Assembly (NCBI RefSeq): GCF_033568475.1
Contig: NC_133123.1
Coordinates: forward strand, 129,614,930-129,678,929
Length of the DNA stretch: 64,000 nt
Direction: 5' to 3'
DNA from: Henckelia pumila
Lineage: Eukaryota > Streptophyta > Magnoliopsida > Lamiales > Gesneriaceae
The notes under the pieces are model-generated. The model worked only from the letters and a program-made list of their open reading frames with translations. It had not been told where the DNA came from and ran no database searches. Numbering within the stretch: position 1 is the first letter of the stretch; each line of letters starts with the position of its first letter. Shown here in pieces: positions 10,847 through 22,497 of the stretch. Both the position numbers and the translations under genes were made by a program.

Positions 10847-12264
10847 TGACTGCTTAATTCGGTATTTACTAGCAAGTGCACTAGGTCAAGTAACAGTAAA
10901 GTGGACAGAGAGTCCAAGTATCGATCCCACAGAGATTGTTGTCAATTCTCAAGAATTAATTATATAGCTTAATCTAGACAGAATAAAAAAACGAGAACTA
11001 AGAATTAAATAAAAATTTAATTACTAAAAAAATAAAAATTAAATATAAGAAGAATAAATTCAATTAAAACGAGACAACCAAGACATACGTAGGTACCGAA
11101 CAAATCATGCAAACAAGTGGCAAATCCAGGATCCAGATTTAATCTTAAATCACGGCGAATTCTCCTAATTTATTTAACAGTCTATTTCTAGAACAGTTAA
11201 ACCTATTCAAATATTGACGGATTAATTTTCATAATTCTAATCAAATTCAAATGCATAAGGAATTATGAGAATTCAGTTTTCACCTGAAGCCGCATACTAA
11301 AACCGAATACTATTTCTAGTCGGTTTCACCATATGTCAATTATTGGAGTGATCAAAATCAATTTCTAACCTTTCGACTTGGAATTAATTAACAAGCAAGT
11401 AAATAATTAATCAGGTTATTCACAAGACAGAATTTAAATCCAATAATCAATAAATTGAAGAAAGATCTAAAACTCTCAAATCAAAATCCACATATTCAAC
11501 ATAAAATTGTTCGGCCCAATCTCGTCGTCTTGGTTGAAGGAAAACTAATCAATAAATGAAAATAAACAAAAGTTTAATAATCAAAAGAACAAGGGAAGAA
11601 AAACTCGAATGGAGCGTTCTTCAATCTCCAAGCCTCCTAGCCGCCATCTATCTGATGCGATTCGAACCCCCATCATCTGATATTTTATCTCTTATTTATA
11701 TGTCATTGAAAGCTCATAAAATAAAGCCAGAAAATTTAAGAATTTTAATTTACGAAATTTTATTTTTCTGATTCTACGTCATGCACGGACCCTGGATAAT
11801 GGTCCGTGCTCACCTCCGGGTGCCCTCTACCTCAAATTAATTTTTTCCTCGCGACTTGTCCGGACCCCATGCCACCTCCGTGCCTGGGTACGTTCATATA
11901 TATGTGCCAGCGCACAGGTTTCTTGAAAAAAAATCATATCTTGAGTTCTAGCGGTCAGATCGAGCCAAAATTTGGACAGCAGCTTTAAAACATCTTGAAC
12001 TTGATTTTGAACGGTAGAGATCGGATTTAGATCTATCTATCCTTAAAATGAATTTTTGACCATAGCTGCTCCGTAATTCATGCTTGTGACTCTTCTCTTG
12101 CTCCAAAAATCATGATTTCTTCAATATTTTTACAAAAAATCAACCAAGAGAGTGAAATGCACACACATACAATAAATAATGAATAAAAATTATAAAACAA
12201 TATGAATGCATGCAAAATAAACATATAAATAACACAAAATAATGCACACAAAATGCATTTATCA
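10847..12264 (-). repeat. 5' LTR of the gag-only element (1418 bp)
   Basis: Full-length LTR, TG...CA ended, adjacent to the primer-binding site. It keeps the approximately 205-bp segment missing from the other LTR. Confidence 0.9.
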
Positions 12265-12778
12265 ATGAATCAATCTAGTCATACATAACGTAAACCTTTG
12301 ACCGCCCACTCTCAGTCAATTGTTGGCACAACTCAACAAGTGTCGAAACCTTCAACTTTTGCATAACATCAAGTTTATAATGTACCAATTCATACTCAAA
12401 AGCAATGATGTCTTGATCTGTGAAATATTCAGGATAAAACTTCGTTGAAAGTTTGCAAATATCATCACTTTTAAATAAGTCAAATGAATTTTTCGGATCT
12501 CATGTTGTACTGAGAGAAAAATTTTTCACTGATGACTCATTAAACCGAGTATTTAACACCATCAAGATGAAATCGATTGCTGCATTAAAAACATCAAAGT
12601 GTTAATGATGCTCAATTGTGATTTGCTTACGAGAACGAACGATCTTGTATAAACAATCAAGGTCAGACACATCAATTTCATTTCTTGAACAAAAAGCTTT
12701 TACTCAATGAAGAAATTCTTCCCATCCACATTTTTCTAAGTTCTTGAAGGATAGTTTTGGTAGTGGAGACAAATGCAA
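12265..12778 (-). pseudogene. hAT transposase middle region (right part of split relic)
   Basis: The minus strand encodes VSTTKTILQEL near 12770. After frame disruptions it gives the segment around FNAAIDFILMVLNTRFNE and the stretch VHYKLDVMQKLKVSTLVELC, typical of ZMYM1-like hAT proteins just before the dimerisation domain. It continues into 6935-7124 across the gag-only element. About 40 bp at its right end are nearly identical to 1231-1271 in the other hAT relic, but chromosomal order shows these are two separate copies. Confidence 0.75.
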
Positions 12779-13834
12779 TTGTAGCACTTAAAATTCAATC
12801 TACTAAATCGCATGCATTAAAATTAAATAAATATTATGATTATTATTTTTAAGTTTAATTGATTTAAATCCTTTATTTGAGTTATGCATTAATAAAATGT
12901 TAATTAATTATTTAAATGATTTTATTGTACTAACTATTTAATAAATGCTTTTAATTGCTTAGTTTATTTATTTAAATGATTTTATTATCCAAATTATTTG
13001 TTTTAATGATTTTAAAGGTTTAAGCTTGCTTATTCAAATGATTTTAATTGTCCAGCTTATTTATTTAAAATAACTTAAGTTTATCAGTTAGTTATTTAAA
13101 TTATTTTAAATGTCTAGCTTATTTATTTAAGGGCTTTTGATTGTCTAATTTGTTTTAAAGATTTTTTTTAATTTTGCTTGTGTATTTATTTAAATTACTT
13201 TTAAATGTTTATCTGGTTTATTTAAATCGCATCGTTTATTATTTAAATATTTTATTATCAATGTGAGATCAAAATGTTTAAGAACGGATTTTTAAAATAA
13301 TTCTTGAGTTATAAGTTCAGTGGTTCTGGGCCCGGTGCGATGAGACGGTGGATTCTTGGCGGTAGCCATTATTTTCAAAGATTTAGAATTTAAGAGAAAG
13401 TGAGGAAAATAGATAAAATTTTGATTGTGGGATTTTTCCCGTGACCAAAATCGCTTTTATGGATTTTTGAGTTTACTTTAATTTTTTTTTTTCAAAATTT
13501 AGCATTTTCGAATTCGGACTAGTGAGATTCAACTAATTTCTTCAATTCTTGAATTTTCAAACATAGGATTTTTAAAAAGGCAAAGTTTGATTAGTGCTAA
13601 ATTTGTAAAACTTTAAGTAACACTTTTATAAGTTGAAGGTGTAGCACTTTTAAGACTTTGACTCACACGCACATGCTTACACCTATGCACACACATATAC
13701 ACATACACACTATTATTTGACCGAAACCCTAGGACTTAATAAAATTTAGAAACCTACCCCCCCACCCCACCACCCAAAAAAAAAAAAAAAAACTCCAAGG
13801 CTACCGCCCCCTTACCCTTCTTCCCCAAAATCCC
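12779..13834. other. AT-rich repetitive DNA, possible LTR remnant
   Basis: No gene seen. Between 12880 and 13230 a unit like TTATTTAAATGATTTTA recurs imperfectly many times. The block starts TGTAGCACTTAAAA right at the hAT break and a similar GTGTAGCACTTTTAAG recurs near 13664, so it may be an old LTR. It is cut by the copia 1 LTR at 13835. Confidence 0.35.
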
Positions 13835-15065
13835 TGTTGGAGATCAAACTATAATTTTTGGTGATAACAGATCAAACAAAACCAAATACTAAAATAAATA
13901 AGATCTTAAGGACAAACGAAAAGTCGAAGTTCAGATCAATCAAAGTAAATGGATATATACAGATCGAACTTAACAAAGTTGTCCAGATCAAGTTTCCGGT
14001 AAAATTAGAGTTCTGGATAAATCAAGCATTTGATCTATATTCTCTCGCAACTACTTGAACAGATCAAATGACCATCCACTAGAAGAACAACCCAGATCGA
14101 TCAAAACCTTATATCTTCTTCCAGATCAACTTCAAGATCAATTATTTACACCTCACCTAGATCAAGTGTAAAAATCTTCAACCCAGATCAGATCAAACAT
14201 ACGGGAAGAAGCATCAGTAGCCGAAGTTGTTGAGCTACAAGACAAACTCATTTAATGAGGATTTAAACGATGGCTAGCTTTTTCTCAAAGTCAAGATTTG
14301 TGAGCCAAATTTATGAGATATGTTGGCGGCTCATTCTCAAAAAATGTTGGCGGCTCACTGGCTAGTTTTTGAAGCTATAAATACGTGATGATTCAAAGAT
14401 TCAAATGCAAAGTGAACCATACGAGAAATCACGAATTCAAAGATTGCTTTTTAATTCATCCGAAAAGCCAAAAAGCCTTCACTTCATATTCTAACTCAGA
14501 AACTTATCCTACCAGATCAAAGTTTTGAATCTTTGAGTTAGATAATATATCAAGATCGATCGAGCTCAAAGAAATATACATCACATCAAGAACGATCCAG
14601 ATCAAAGATATTTGTAGCTTTCAAGATCAAAGTCTTGAAGCACATTTTGTGGATTCCTTTGTAACCCAAGCATAGTGTTTGATCTGCTTCGAGAAAGTGT
14701 GTTGCTAGGAGTTCCTCTCAAAGGGTTGATTGGATTGGATTTGTACAAAGCGTTGTATAAATCAAAGTTTTCTAGTGGAATCCTTTTGGAAACAAAATAA
14801 GGGGTGACGTAGGAGATTAAGCTCCGAACATCCATAAAAATTCTCTGTCCCTTTTACTTACTGCACTTACGTTATTTTGATCTGCCTTAGCTTTTAAAGT
14901 TCAAATCTTCAAGGGAGATTCTTCTGCCTGATTTTATCAGATCTTTCGAGCAGAACAAAGTTTTTTGAAATTAAAACTTATGTTTGGTTTCACAAATCAT
15001 ATCGTAGCATCATTAAAATTTTAATAGTGTATTCACCCCCCTATACACGTGTTTCGATCCTAACA
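13835..15065 (+). repeat. 5' LTR of copia element 1 (1231 bp)
   Basis: Starts TGTTGGAGATC and ends GATCCTAACA, followed directly by the primer-binding site. It is unusually rich in AGATCAA/GATCAAG motifs. A TATA-like AAATACGTG lies near 14380. Its partner LTR is not in the window. Confidence 0.8.
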
Positions 15066-15067
15066 AG

Positions 15068-15079
15068 TGGTATCAGAGA
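15068..15079 (+). other. Initiator tRNA-Met primer-binding site of copia element 1
   Basis: TGGTATCAGAGA two bases after the LTR end, the usual plant copia primer site. Confidence 0.9.
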
Positions 15080-15231
15080 GGTTTTTCTTATCACCTAAAC
15101 CATCTCTTAGCTATGACATCCTTTAGTAAAATTCCTATGTTTTCAAAAGAAGATTATGATGATTGAAAAATTCGTATGCAGGCACACTTATTAGCACATG
15201 ATCATGATATATGGTTCGTGGTTACAGATGG

Positions 15232-17863
15232 TGTGGGGACCTCGGGTGCTAATCTCATATTTACAATAATCATTCAATCTGAACAATTTAAGCCTAATTA
15301 ATTAAAAATATTCAATTTGAATATTAATCTGCTTGATAAAAATAAAACTAATCCAGGACATTTGGCGGCGCAAAACCATACATTTGGCGACGCGCAAACA
15401 CGTCTCTAACCGAATAATTTTTTTTATACATGGGCCTCGCTCGAGCGCAGGTTAAGGCGCTCGAGTGAGCCATGTGCTGGCCGAGCTCAACCTGGCCTCG
15501 CTCGAGCGCAGATCCATGCGCTCGAGCGAGCCATGTGCTGCCCGAAAAACCTAAAATCTTCTCTTTTGCTGTCATTTATCAATTTAAACTTGTTTTCAAC
15601 ATTTAAACATCTCAAATAAATTCTAAGATGATCAATATACAAGATACAAAGTAGAACAAGCATCTCAAAGTATAAGAATCTTATACATGTTTTCAAGGTA
15701 CAATATAATAAGAAGTTCAAGTCTAGTTCTAAGTTCTCAAACCATTCTAAGACTTCAAGATCACAAGTTTGACATCAAAATCTACTTCTTAACCCCAGTC
15801 TCCACTTCTAAATCTCAATCTCGAGCTATCCAAGTAACCTCTGACTCGCTTCTATCCCAACCTGATGCAATGTACACATAAAAACAAAGCAACAACCGGA
15901 TAACTCCGATGAGAATAAATCTCAGTATGAATAACATGTATATAAATAATTTAAGCATATCAAATCTATATTTCATAGTAATATCAAATTACAAAAACAT
16001 GTAAAAACATGTAGATAGTAGGAGCATAATCAATTCTTGAATCTAAGAGCATAAATGTCCTTCTATGGCAATAGCATACATAACAACAATCTCATGCTTG
16101 AACACTCTTAAATTCTACTAGCACATAATCATGTTATGCTGTTCTTAGATAGCAAAGCCTACAAATAATGTAAGCATAATCACATCTTGCATAACATACA
16201 AAAACATGCTAGCATTTATAAAAGCATAATATAAACCATAGAAATCTCTAAGCTAATGCATAAATAAAATGCATGATGAAAAACACAAGGGTTTTGAATT
16301 CTCGAAATCGAATCTGATCTAGGTTCTTTGGGATCCTGGGAATAGAATGCACAACAATCTCCAACCTACTTACCCGATCGAGGTGGCGTTGAGCTTCCTT
16401 CCCTGGACTTTGGTACTCTATATTGTGTAATCTGGCTCTAGGAGTTGATCTACATCTCATGCCACTCGAATATAAGTCCAAACATCCATATTAATCTTGG
16501 CAAATCTAGATTCAAAATCTCAAAGGATTGTGGCTCAAGATAAATGCATAATAATCTATAAGCATTATACTACAACCAAGTAGATGTATAACAATCTATA
16601 ACATCAATCTAAATCATATAATGCATGCTCAACTACAGAATATCATCTTATAAATCAATTAACGCAAGTAGGAGCAATTAATCATACAAGTATGTGATTT
16701 AGGAAACTCGAAGTCATAACGATCTTGAGTTGTTCTTCCTATCTTGGCTAATGTCTATTCATACCTTTGCTCTTGATCTAGACGTCTTGAATCTTCGCAA
16801 ACTCTTGCAATTTCTAATCAAAACAAGCTCCCAAATTCTGCACTTCATTCCACAATCTGCTTATATCTCTCTTGCTAGTCCAGGCTCCAAGTTGATCAAC
16901 TTCTTGCTTCAACTTCTTGTCTTTCGAACTCGTCGACTCGACTTCGATATCATTCATTTAAATCTGAAATGAACATTTCAAGCTTTTTTAATATCAAATT
17001 TCAGCTTGTATTCATTGCCTAACTAATTCAAGGCTTAATAAATTCGAAATCTCGAACCGGCGGCATAACGGTTCCGAACCAGAATTCCAACAACTTAAAC
17101 ATCAACATATCTATCTAACTCAACTCATATCATATTAAATTAATCAGCCAAATTTCGAAAATGACAGCTCCTAAAATTCAGAATTCTGAACATTCTTCTA
17201 AAAATTGAAAACATATTCAAACGACGATCTTTTCTCGATCTTTATTAGATATGCTATCGTCGTATATGCTAGAATACATTTATATAATCAATTATTAATT
17301 CTAACAATATCTTAACATGGTAAATCTTAATAAAACTAACGTCAAAACGTAGCACTCAAAGCCGTGATCGCAAATATACAATCGATTTAAAATGCTACCA
17401 GGCGGATCAATTTTTACCCGATTTCAAATGAAGAAAATGATGTTGGAACCCTTATTTCTTATCTCTCGTCCCTTCTACTGTTGAAATAGGAATGATATAC
17501 GTGTATAGTGTATATATTCAATATGTGTAATCCACTTGCAACCAAAATTGCAAATTGATCCCTAAACTTTCGCATTTTTGAAATTCGATCGTTCTTCAAT
17601 TCTTGACGTCTAAGTTAATCCCTTTTATATTCAAACTCATAATTAAAATCTTAAATTCCAAAAATATTCAATTCAAATATTTTATTCTTTTAATTTAAGA
17701 ATTTCGGACTTAAAATCTTAAAATCCGTAAATATTCAAATTAAATATTTTTGACTCGAAACTTAAATCTATAATTCTGTAAATTTTCCAATTAATATTTT
17801 CTCATATTCGGAATTTAAATCTCAAATTATGTAATTAATAACTTAATATTTTCGGGCCTTACA
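15232..17863 (-). mobile_element. Solo gypsy LTR inserted in copia 1 gag
   Basis: 2632 bp, starting TGTGGGGACC and ending GGGCCTTACA on the plus strand. GATGG is duplicated on both sides (15227-15231 and 17864-17868). Removing it rejoins the copia gag motif VVTDG-PMKI in frame. Internal motifs (CCGGATAACTCCGATGAGAA near 15896, the ATCGAGGTGGCG box near 16377) match LTR motifs of gypsy 1 and gypsy 2, so it is a related family in minus orientation. Only one LTR remains, as left by LTR-LTR recombination. Confidence 0.85.
15436..15530. repeat. Pair of CpG-rich hairpins in the solo LTR
   Basis: Two inverted repeats, 61 bp apart. 15436-15469 has stems CTCGCTCGAGCGC/GCGCTCGAGTGAG (one mismatch). 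15497-15530 has stems CTCGCTCGAGCGC/GCGCTCGAGCGAG (perfect, 8-nt loop). Both are followed by GCCATGTGCTG. They lie 204-298 bp from the LTR 3' end. Confidence 0.9.
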
Positions 17864-19599
17864 GATGGACCCATGAAGATTATGAAAACCAACACTGTCA
17901 CTACCATCTCTGCTGGTGCTCCAAAAATGATAGAAAAGCCTTGAGTTGAATGAACTTCTGAAGATAAAAAGAAAGCCAATCTGGATAATGTTTCCAGAGA
18001 TATCCTATACAAGACTTTGGACAAGAACATGTTTATCAAGATCAAAAGCTGCACTACGACCAAAGAACTATGGGAGAAGCTCACACAACTGTGTGAAGGA
18101 AATGACCAGACAAAAGAAAACAAACTCATGGTGGCCATCCAAAAGTTTGACAACATAAATATGAAACAAGGAGAAACAATGAATGAGTTTGGCGAAAGAT
18201 TCAACAGCATTATGATCGAGCTGAATGCACTTGGAAAAAGTTATAGCAATAGAAAAGTAGCTCTAAAAGTCATGAGAGCTCTACCCGTGAATGGAATGTG
18301 AAGACAATAGCCATTAGAGAGTCCAAAGATGTCAATAAGATCGAATTACATGATCTATTCGCAGATCTGAAGGCCTATGAATTTGAGCTGGGAGTTCGAA
18401 CTGAGTAAGAAACATCAACATCACAAGTTACCAAGGCTCTCACTACAGCAGATGAAATCCCAGCAACCAAGGATGCAGAAAAACTCAATAGTGATGCAAT
18501 GTCACTATTTGTTAAAAAGTTTGGAAGATTCATGAGGAAGAATCACAAGAATTTTCAAAAAAACAAAAAATCAAGCTTCAAACTAAAAGAACCAGCCGAA
18601 GATAATCGATTTTGTTACAACTGTGGAAAAGAAGGACACTTCATAGCTGATTATACCAAAACAAAGAAGGATGAGAAAAGAACATCTCACAAGAAAATTT
18701 CCAGAGAAGAAATGAAGAGATTTAGAAGAAATAAGGAACAAAATGCTTGTTAGCAGATGAAACAAATGGGCTGAATCAGACTCCAACTCACCTGATTCAG
18801 AGACATCATCAAGTGAAAGTGAAGATGATGTTGTCAAATATCTTATGGCTAATGACTCTGATATTCCAGATGATGGAGAGGTACTTGACTTTGCTTCTGA
18901 TGAATTTAGTAGAGAAGATCTTATTAATGCATTAAATGAGATGGTTAAGGAATATCATAAACTATCTCATAATTTTGATGATGTCAAAACAAATGGAAAG
19001 AGTCAAACAGATAAGTCAGATCAAAGTAACTCGGAAGATTCCACTGGATCAGATGGTCTAAAGGCTCAGATAAGTTTGTTAATGACTGAAAACAATGATA
19101 TGAGAATTAAACTTCAAGACACTTTATCTGAAAATCAGAGATTAACAGATCTAGTAAACTCTTGGAATAAAGCATCGATGTCCTAAGATAAACATACTGG
19201 AATGCAAAATCAAGCTAGAGGTAAATATGGCTTAGGGTACAACATAAATGAAGGAAGTTCATCTAACTCAACCACTCAATCTTGTCTGGAAAAGAACAAC
19301 TTTAAATATATGAAGTTTGTAAGATCCAGCATGATATATGAATCAGAGATCCCTATGACATATTCAATACCTCAAAAGAGTAAACTCTTACACAGAGGGC
19401 TGGGATATGTTGAGTCAAATGAATCTAAGTCAAGATGGACTAAACCCTGATCAAATTGGTCTGGACATAGTCTTGAAAGACAAAGAACTTCATCAACTCA
19501 ACATAAACCACATTTTAATAACTCTTCTAGAAAGTATTGGAAGTCAAACATGAACAATCAATCTGATCAATACACACTACAAGAAAAATGGCCAAAGAC

Positions 19600-19995
19600 A
19601 ACGCTTTTTCCGCGTTGTTAATGTCCCTGAAAAAGCGTTGTCGTAGCCAGTGTTGTAAAAGACCACGCTCAAAGACAACGCAGAAAAAGCGTTGTCGTTT
19701 TTAGAAAAGACAACGCTTTTTTAAGCGTTGTCGTATCTAAAAACGACAACGCTTTTTCCGCGTTGTCTTTGTCACAAAAAAGCGTTGTCGTAGCAGTGTT
19801 GTACAAGGCCGCGATCAAAGACAACGCTTAAAAAAGCGTTGTCGTTTTGAGCAAAGACAACTCATAAAAAGCGTTGTGATATTTGAAAAAGACAACGCTT
19901 AAAAAGCGTTGTATTTTTTATTTAAGCGTTATCTTTTTTAGTAACGACAACGCTTTTTCCACCTACGACAACGTTTAAAAAGCGTTGTCTTTTCT
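19600..19995. repeat. Left subterminal repeats of the CACTA element
   Basis: More than a dozen copies of AGACAACGCTTTTT and its complement AAAAAGCGTTGTC in both orientations, often paired into short hairpins. Such arrays are the transposase-binding regions of En/Spm elements. Confidence 0.9.
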
Positions 19996-20167
19996 CAAAT
20001 AAAAAACAAAAAAAAAATTTAATTCACAAATTTTCAATATTATCACTCAATATTCAAAATTTTTGAAAATTAAATCTAATATACAATATTTCAATATTAT
20101 AAATCATTCAAATATAAAAAAAATCATTCAAATATAACAAATAATCGAATTCTTCATGTTCATCTCG

Positions 20168-20380
20168 GCCATGTCAAAGTTCCTGTCTTATCACTGCAAT
20201 TGGTAGTTGCTGTTCCCATAGTTTCACAAGCTGAAATCATATGCACCTGTAGATCAATTTGTATCAGCAATTTCTTGAAGAATACAATATTAACACTGAA
20301 CAAAGTCTGACAGAGAACCATAATTAATGACATACCAAGGCCTTGTCAGCCATCATTTTCTTCATTGAGTACGCTAGACT
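20168..20380 (-). pseudogene. Captured Ca2+-ATPase fragment (ACA-like P-type ATPase)
   Basis: Two exons with an intron between them. 20338-20380 encodes SLAYSMKKMMADKAL and ends at a GTATGT donor. 20168-20248 follows a CTACAG acceptor and encodes ISACETMG then NCSDKTGTLT, the phosphorylation loop with the catalytic aspartate of the DKTGT motif. The order matches plant autoinhibited Ca2+-ATPases. It is only about 45 codons of a protein of around 1000 residues, with changes at family-conserved positions, so it is a fragment. Confidence 0.8.
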
Positions 20381-20539
20381 GTAGGAAATTAAAGAGAAAT
20401 CAAGCTCATGAATAACAAGATTGGAGATGGAAAAATGGTAGGTGGCTGATAACATTGAGTACGCTAGACCTTTTTAAAGTAAAAATTTAAATTCCTTTGA
20501 AAATGAGGGAACCTGAAAGCATTGGTGTGTGGTAAAACT

Positions 20540-21046
20540 TATGATTGATTCGCTGCTTCCCTATCGTTATTGATCTCATACAAGTCATTAAAGTCATCAG
20601 GAAGTTTAAGCCTTCTGTTCCGGATGGCTGCGACACACACCTTTTTCGGACAAACATAAAATAAATTAATCAACTTTAGTCCATGTAAGAATATAAAACA
20701 AAGATTAATTTTTCTTTTACTATGTTCACCTGTACTATTTCAGAGAGGGACTACTCCCATTTGTTACATGGATATGATACCATGGAATCCTAGAAGCGAA
20801 TATTCGTAAGCCACATAACATAGCCATCGTGCTCGTGAAGAAACCCCAATCCCACCCTTTATTATCTTGGATCCAAACAAAAAAAGTGAGACTAATAGCA
20901 CCTCCTAATCATCTTGCCATTAGCAACCAGCTAAAGAAACTCGACCTCTGTCCCTTCTCCTTCGGATCTTTATCTTCGAACTGGTCAGCACCATGTGATG
21001 GCAATGCAGCTTTTATTCCTCCAAATCCAATGGCTGCGAAGTAAAG
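20540..21046 (-). pseudogene. Captured NRT1/PTR (NPF) transporter fragment
   Basis: Minus-strand order follows the family. At 21046-20910: [20 protein letters not shown] then [13 protein letters not shown], and [10 protein letters not shown]. After frame loss, a WIQDNKGWDWGF-type stretch (20830-20890). Then a helix reading MAMLCGLRIFASRIPWYHIH (20740-20824). After an intron, VAAIRNRRLKLPDDFNDLYEI (about 20565-20636). This is the transmembrane 4-6 and central-loop region of an NPF nitrate/peptide transporter, most like the NPF4 group from memory. Stops and frame changes show it is not functional. Confidence 0.8.
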
Positions 21047-21374
21047 GCCAACATTAAAATCAACTAAAATATCATTGTGCATATCCATATAAATATAACA
21101 TATTCACCTTTTTCAGTTATAAATAGTAGTAGTGCTTCAATTTTCAAAAATTTAATCCCGTGTTGAAAACGGAAAATTTTTATTTCCTCATAACATGCAT
21201 TTTCGTGGCCAGTGGTCAGAACTCCCCAAAACTAATCTAGAAACCAAATCAATAGCCAAAATTAAAAGAAAAACAAGAAAGAACCACAACCAGAAAACAG
21301 AGGAACTAAAAAACAGCTCATTCTTTGCTTAGTGAACTCACAAGATTTTAAGTGATTGAAAATCTGGTCAACTT

Positions 21375-21830
21375 TATTATTTGTACCTTCTTATGCTTAA
21401 TATGAGTGAAGGTATCTTTGTGCCCCTCCAATATCCTGCACATGAAGCCATGAGATGCTAAGTGAGCATGAAACAGTAACTAATAATCATACTAAATGCT
21501 AAAACGAATGACAATGGATTCGGTTAGATACTTGATGGAATCCTTGATGAGCTCAAAAGACCCTGAATTTATAAAGACAACTGGAGATGCAAGTGCAATA
21601 GCTGCAAACCAGTGTACACCACAACACAATCACAACATTATTTATAAATTCAGCACATCAAAACAATGCATGTATGTGTGTATGTAAGCAGCCAAAGTTA
21701 CCCAGCATCCGAGTATATTCCCAACATAGAGTCCTTTTCTATGAACATGGTCATCCAAAGCATTCATCCCAGAAGTAAATGTGGATTTCTTAGGTACCAG
21801 ATAACCCTGAAATATGATTTCCAAGAAAAT
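21375..21830 (-). pseudogene. Exon-like fragments of an unidentified captured gene
   Basis: Three minus-strand open stretches bounded by plausible splice signals: GYLVPKKSTFTSGMNALDDH (near 21810-21750), FAAIALASPVVFINSGSFEL (near 21607-21545) and ILEGHKDTFTHIKHKK (near 21430-21380). The spacing and codon-like quality match the neighbouring captured fragments. I do not recognise the family; the middle piece is hydrophobic and could be a membrane segment. Confidence 0.4.
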
Positions 21831-22335
21831 TAATAAAGAGACGGAGAAACAAAATGCATAATATAGAACCAATCTTTGCATGAAATCAAGAAACTTTATT
21901 AGGTATGATCTACACATTATTCTTTTTTTAAAAAAAACCTATCAGTACATTTTCTAATTAGTTGCCATCCATTATCAAGGTTGATTTTATGAGAAAATTA
22001 AAATGTGAAAAAGTTGTAATAAAGCAATGTGGCAGCGTGGAAATTAAATTTTGAAAGTAAATTTTTCTTCCACCATATTTATTATCCGGAAAATTTAGAT
22101 AATTCAGTTTTATTTCACAAAGATTTTAATATTATTCATAATACTACGCCTTTTCTTTTTAAAATTAATATATCATGAATAATAAAAGTTAATAGAAATA
22201 TAAATAAAAACCAAAAAGTTACAAGGACCCAAATGATCCCACAATAACCACCTGTATCACTCGACATTATATTTTGCAATAAAACTTCAAAAAAATTCGA
22301 TTTATATTGGGAATGAAACAAAAACCAACCTGGAA

Positions 22336-22497
22336 CATCTTGTTGACATTGCTGGCACCAAACACTTTGTGAAAGCTAGCAAATTTGTGGGGCTCGTCGG
22401 CAGGAAAATACGGCGAAAATACGCAATCCTGCATACATCTCCGCCGAAGAAGCTTGCACGCGGCGCACGGAGACGCTGCCCCTTGCTTTCTACCATT
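22336..22497 (-). pseudogene. Captured LOB-domain (LBD) transcription factor exon
   Basis: Minus strand encodes RKQGAASPCAACKLLRRRCM then DCVFSPYFPADEPHKF and FGASNVNKMFQ. This includes the LOB zinc-finger CX2CX6CX3C (C in PCAACKLLRRRCMQDC) and the GAS block start. It ends at a GTTGGT donor at the family's conserved intron position. The leucine-zipper-like C-terminal part is missing. Closest by eye to the LBD3/LBD4 class. It is joined in frame to the primase fragment on its 5' side. Confidence 0.85.

Larger units (their letters stand above)
7125..12264 (-). mobile_element. Gag-only (TR-GAG/LARD-like) LTR retrotransposon, tRNA-Asp primed
   Basis: A complete non-autonomous LTR element in minus orientation. 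Its LTRs are 7125-8329 and 10847-12264. Both begin TGACYGCTTAATTCGG and end TTATCA on the plus strand, so the outer ends are TG and CA. ATGAA occurs immediately outside both ends (7120-7124 and 12265-12269), a canonical 5-bp duplication. Between the LTRs are a primer-binding site, one gag-like frame, a non-coding stretch and a purine tract. No protease, RT, RNase H or integrase was seen. The primer site and gag resemble Athila-type Ty3/gypsy elements. It must have been mobilised by another element's enzymes. Confidence 0.9.
15113..19571 (+). pseudogene. Gag of copia element 1, split by a solo LTR
   Basis: Copia gag (UBN2-type). The start ATG at 15113 encodes MTSFSKIPMFSKEDYDD, with TGA in place of the tryptophan codon expected in the family motif DDWKIRMQA. 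Reading resumes at 17869 after the solo LTR with PMKIMKTN, followed by KELWEKLTQLCEGNDQTKEN and the conserved NEFGERFNSI. Frame breaks occur near 17940 and 18300, and a stop near 18408. A CCHC zinc knuckle follows (18612-18650, CYNCGKEGHF), but its last cysteine has become tyrosine. The distal part is serine/asparagine-rich. It no longer gives a functional capsid protein. Confidence 0.85.

Noticed and set aside
1225..12778. One hAT gene interrupted by everything between
   Set aside because: For a minus-strand gene the N-terminal part would have to lie to the right of the C-terminal part; it lies to the left, so these are two copies.
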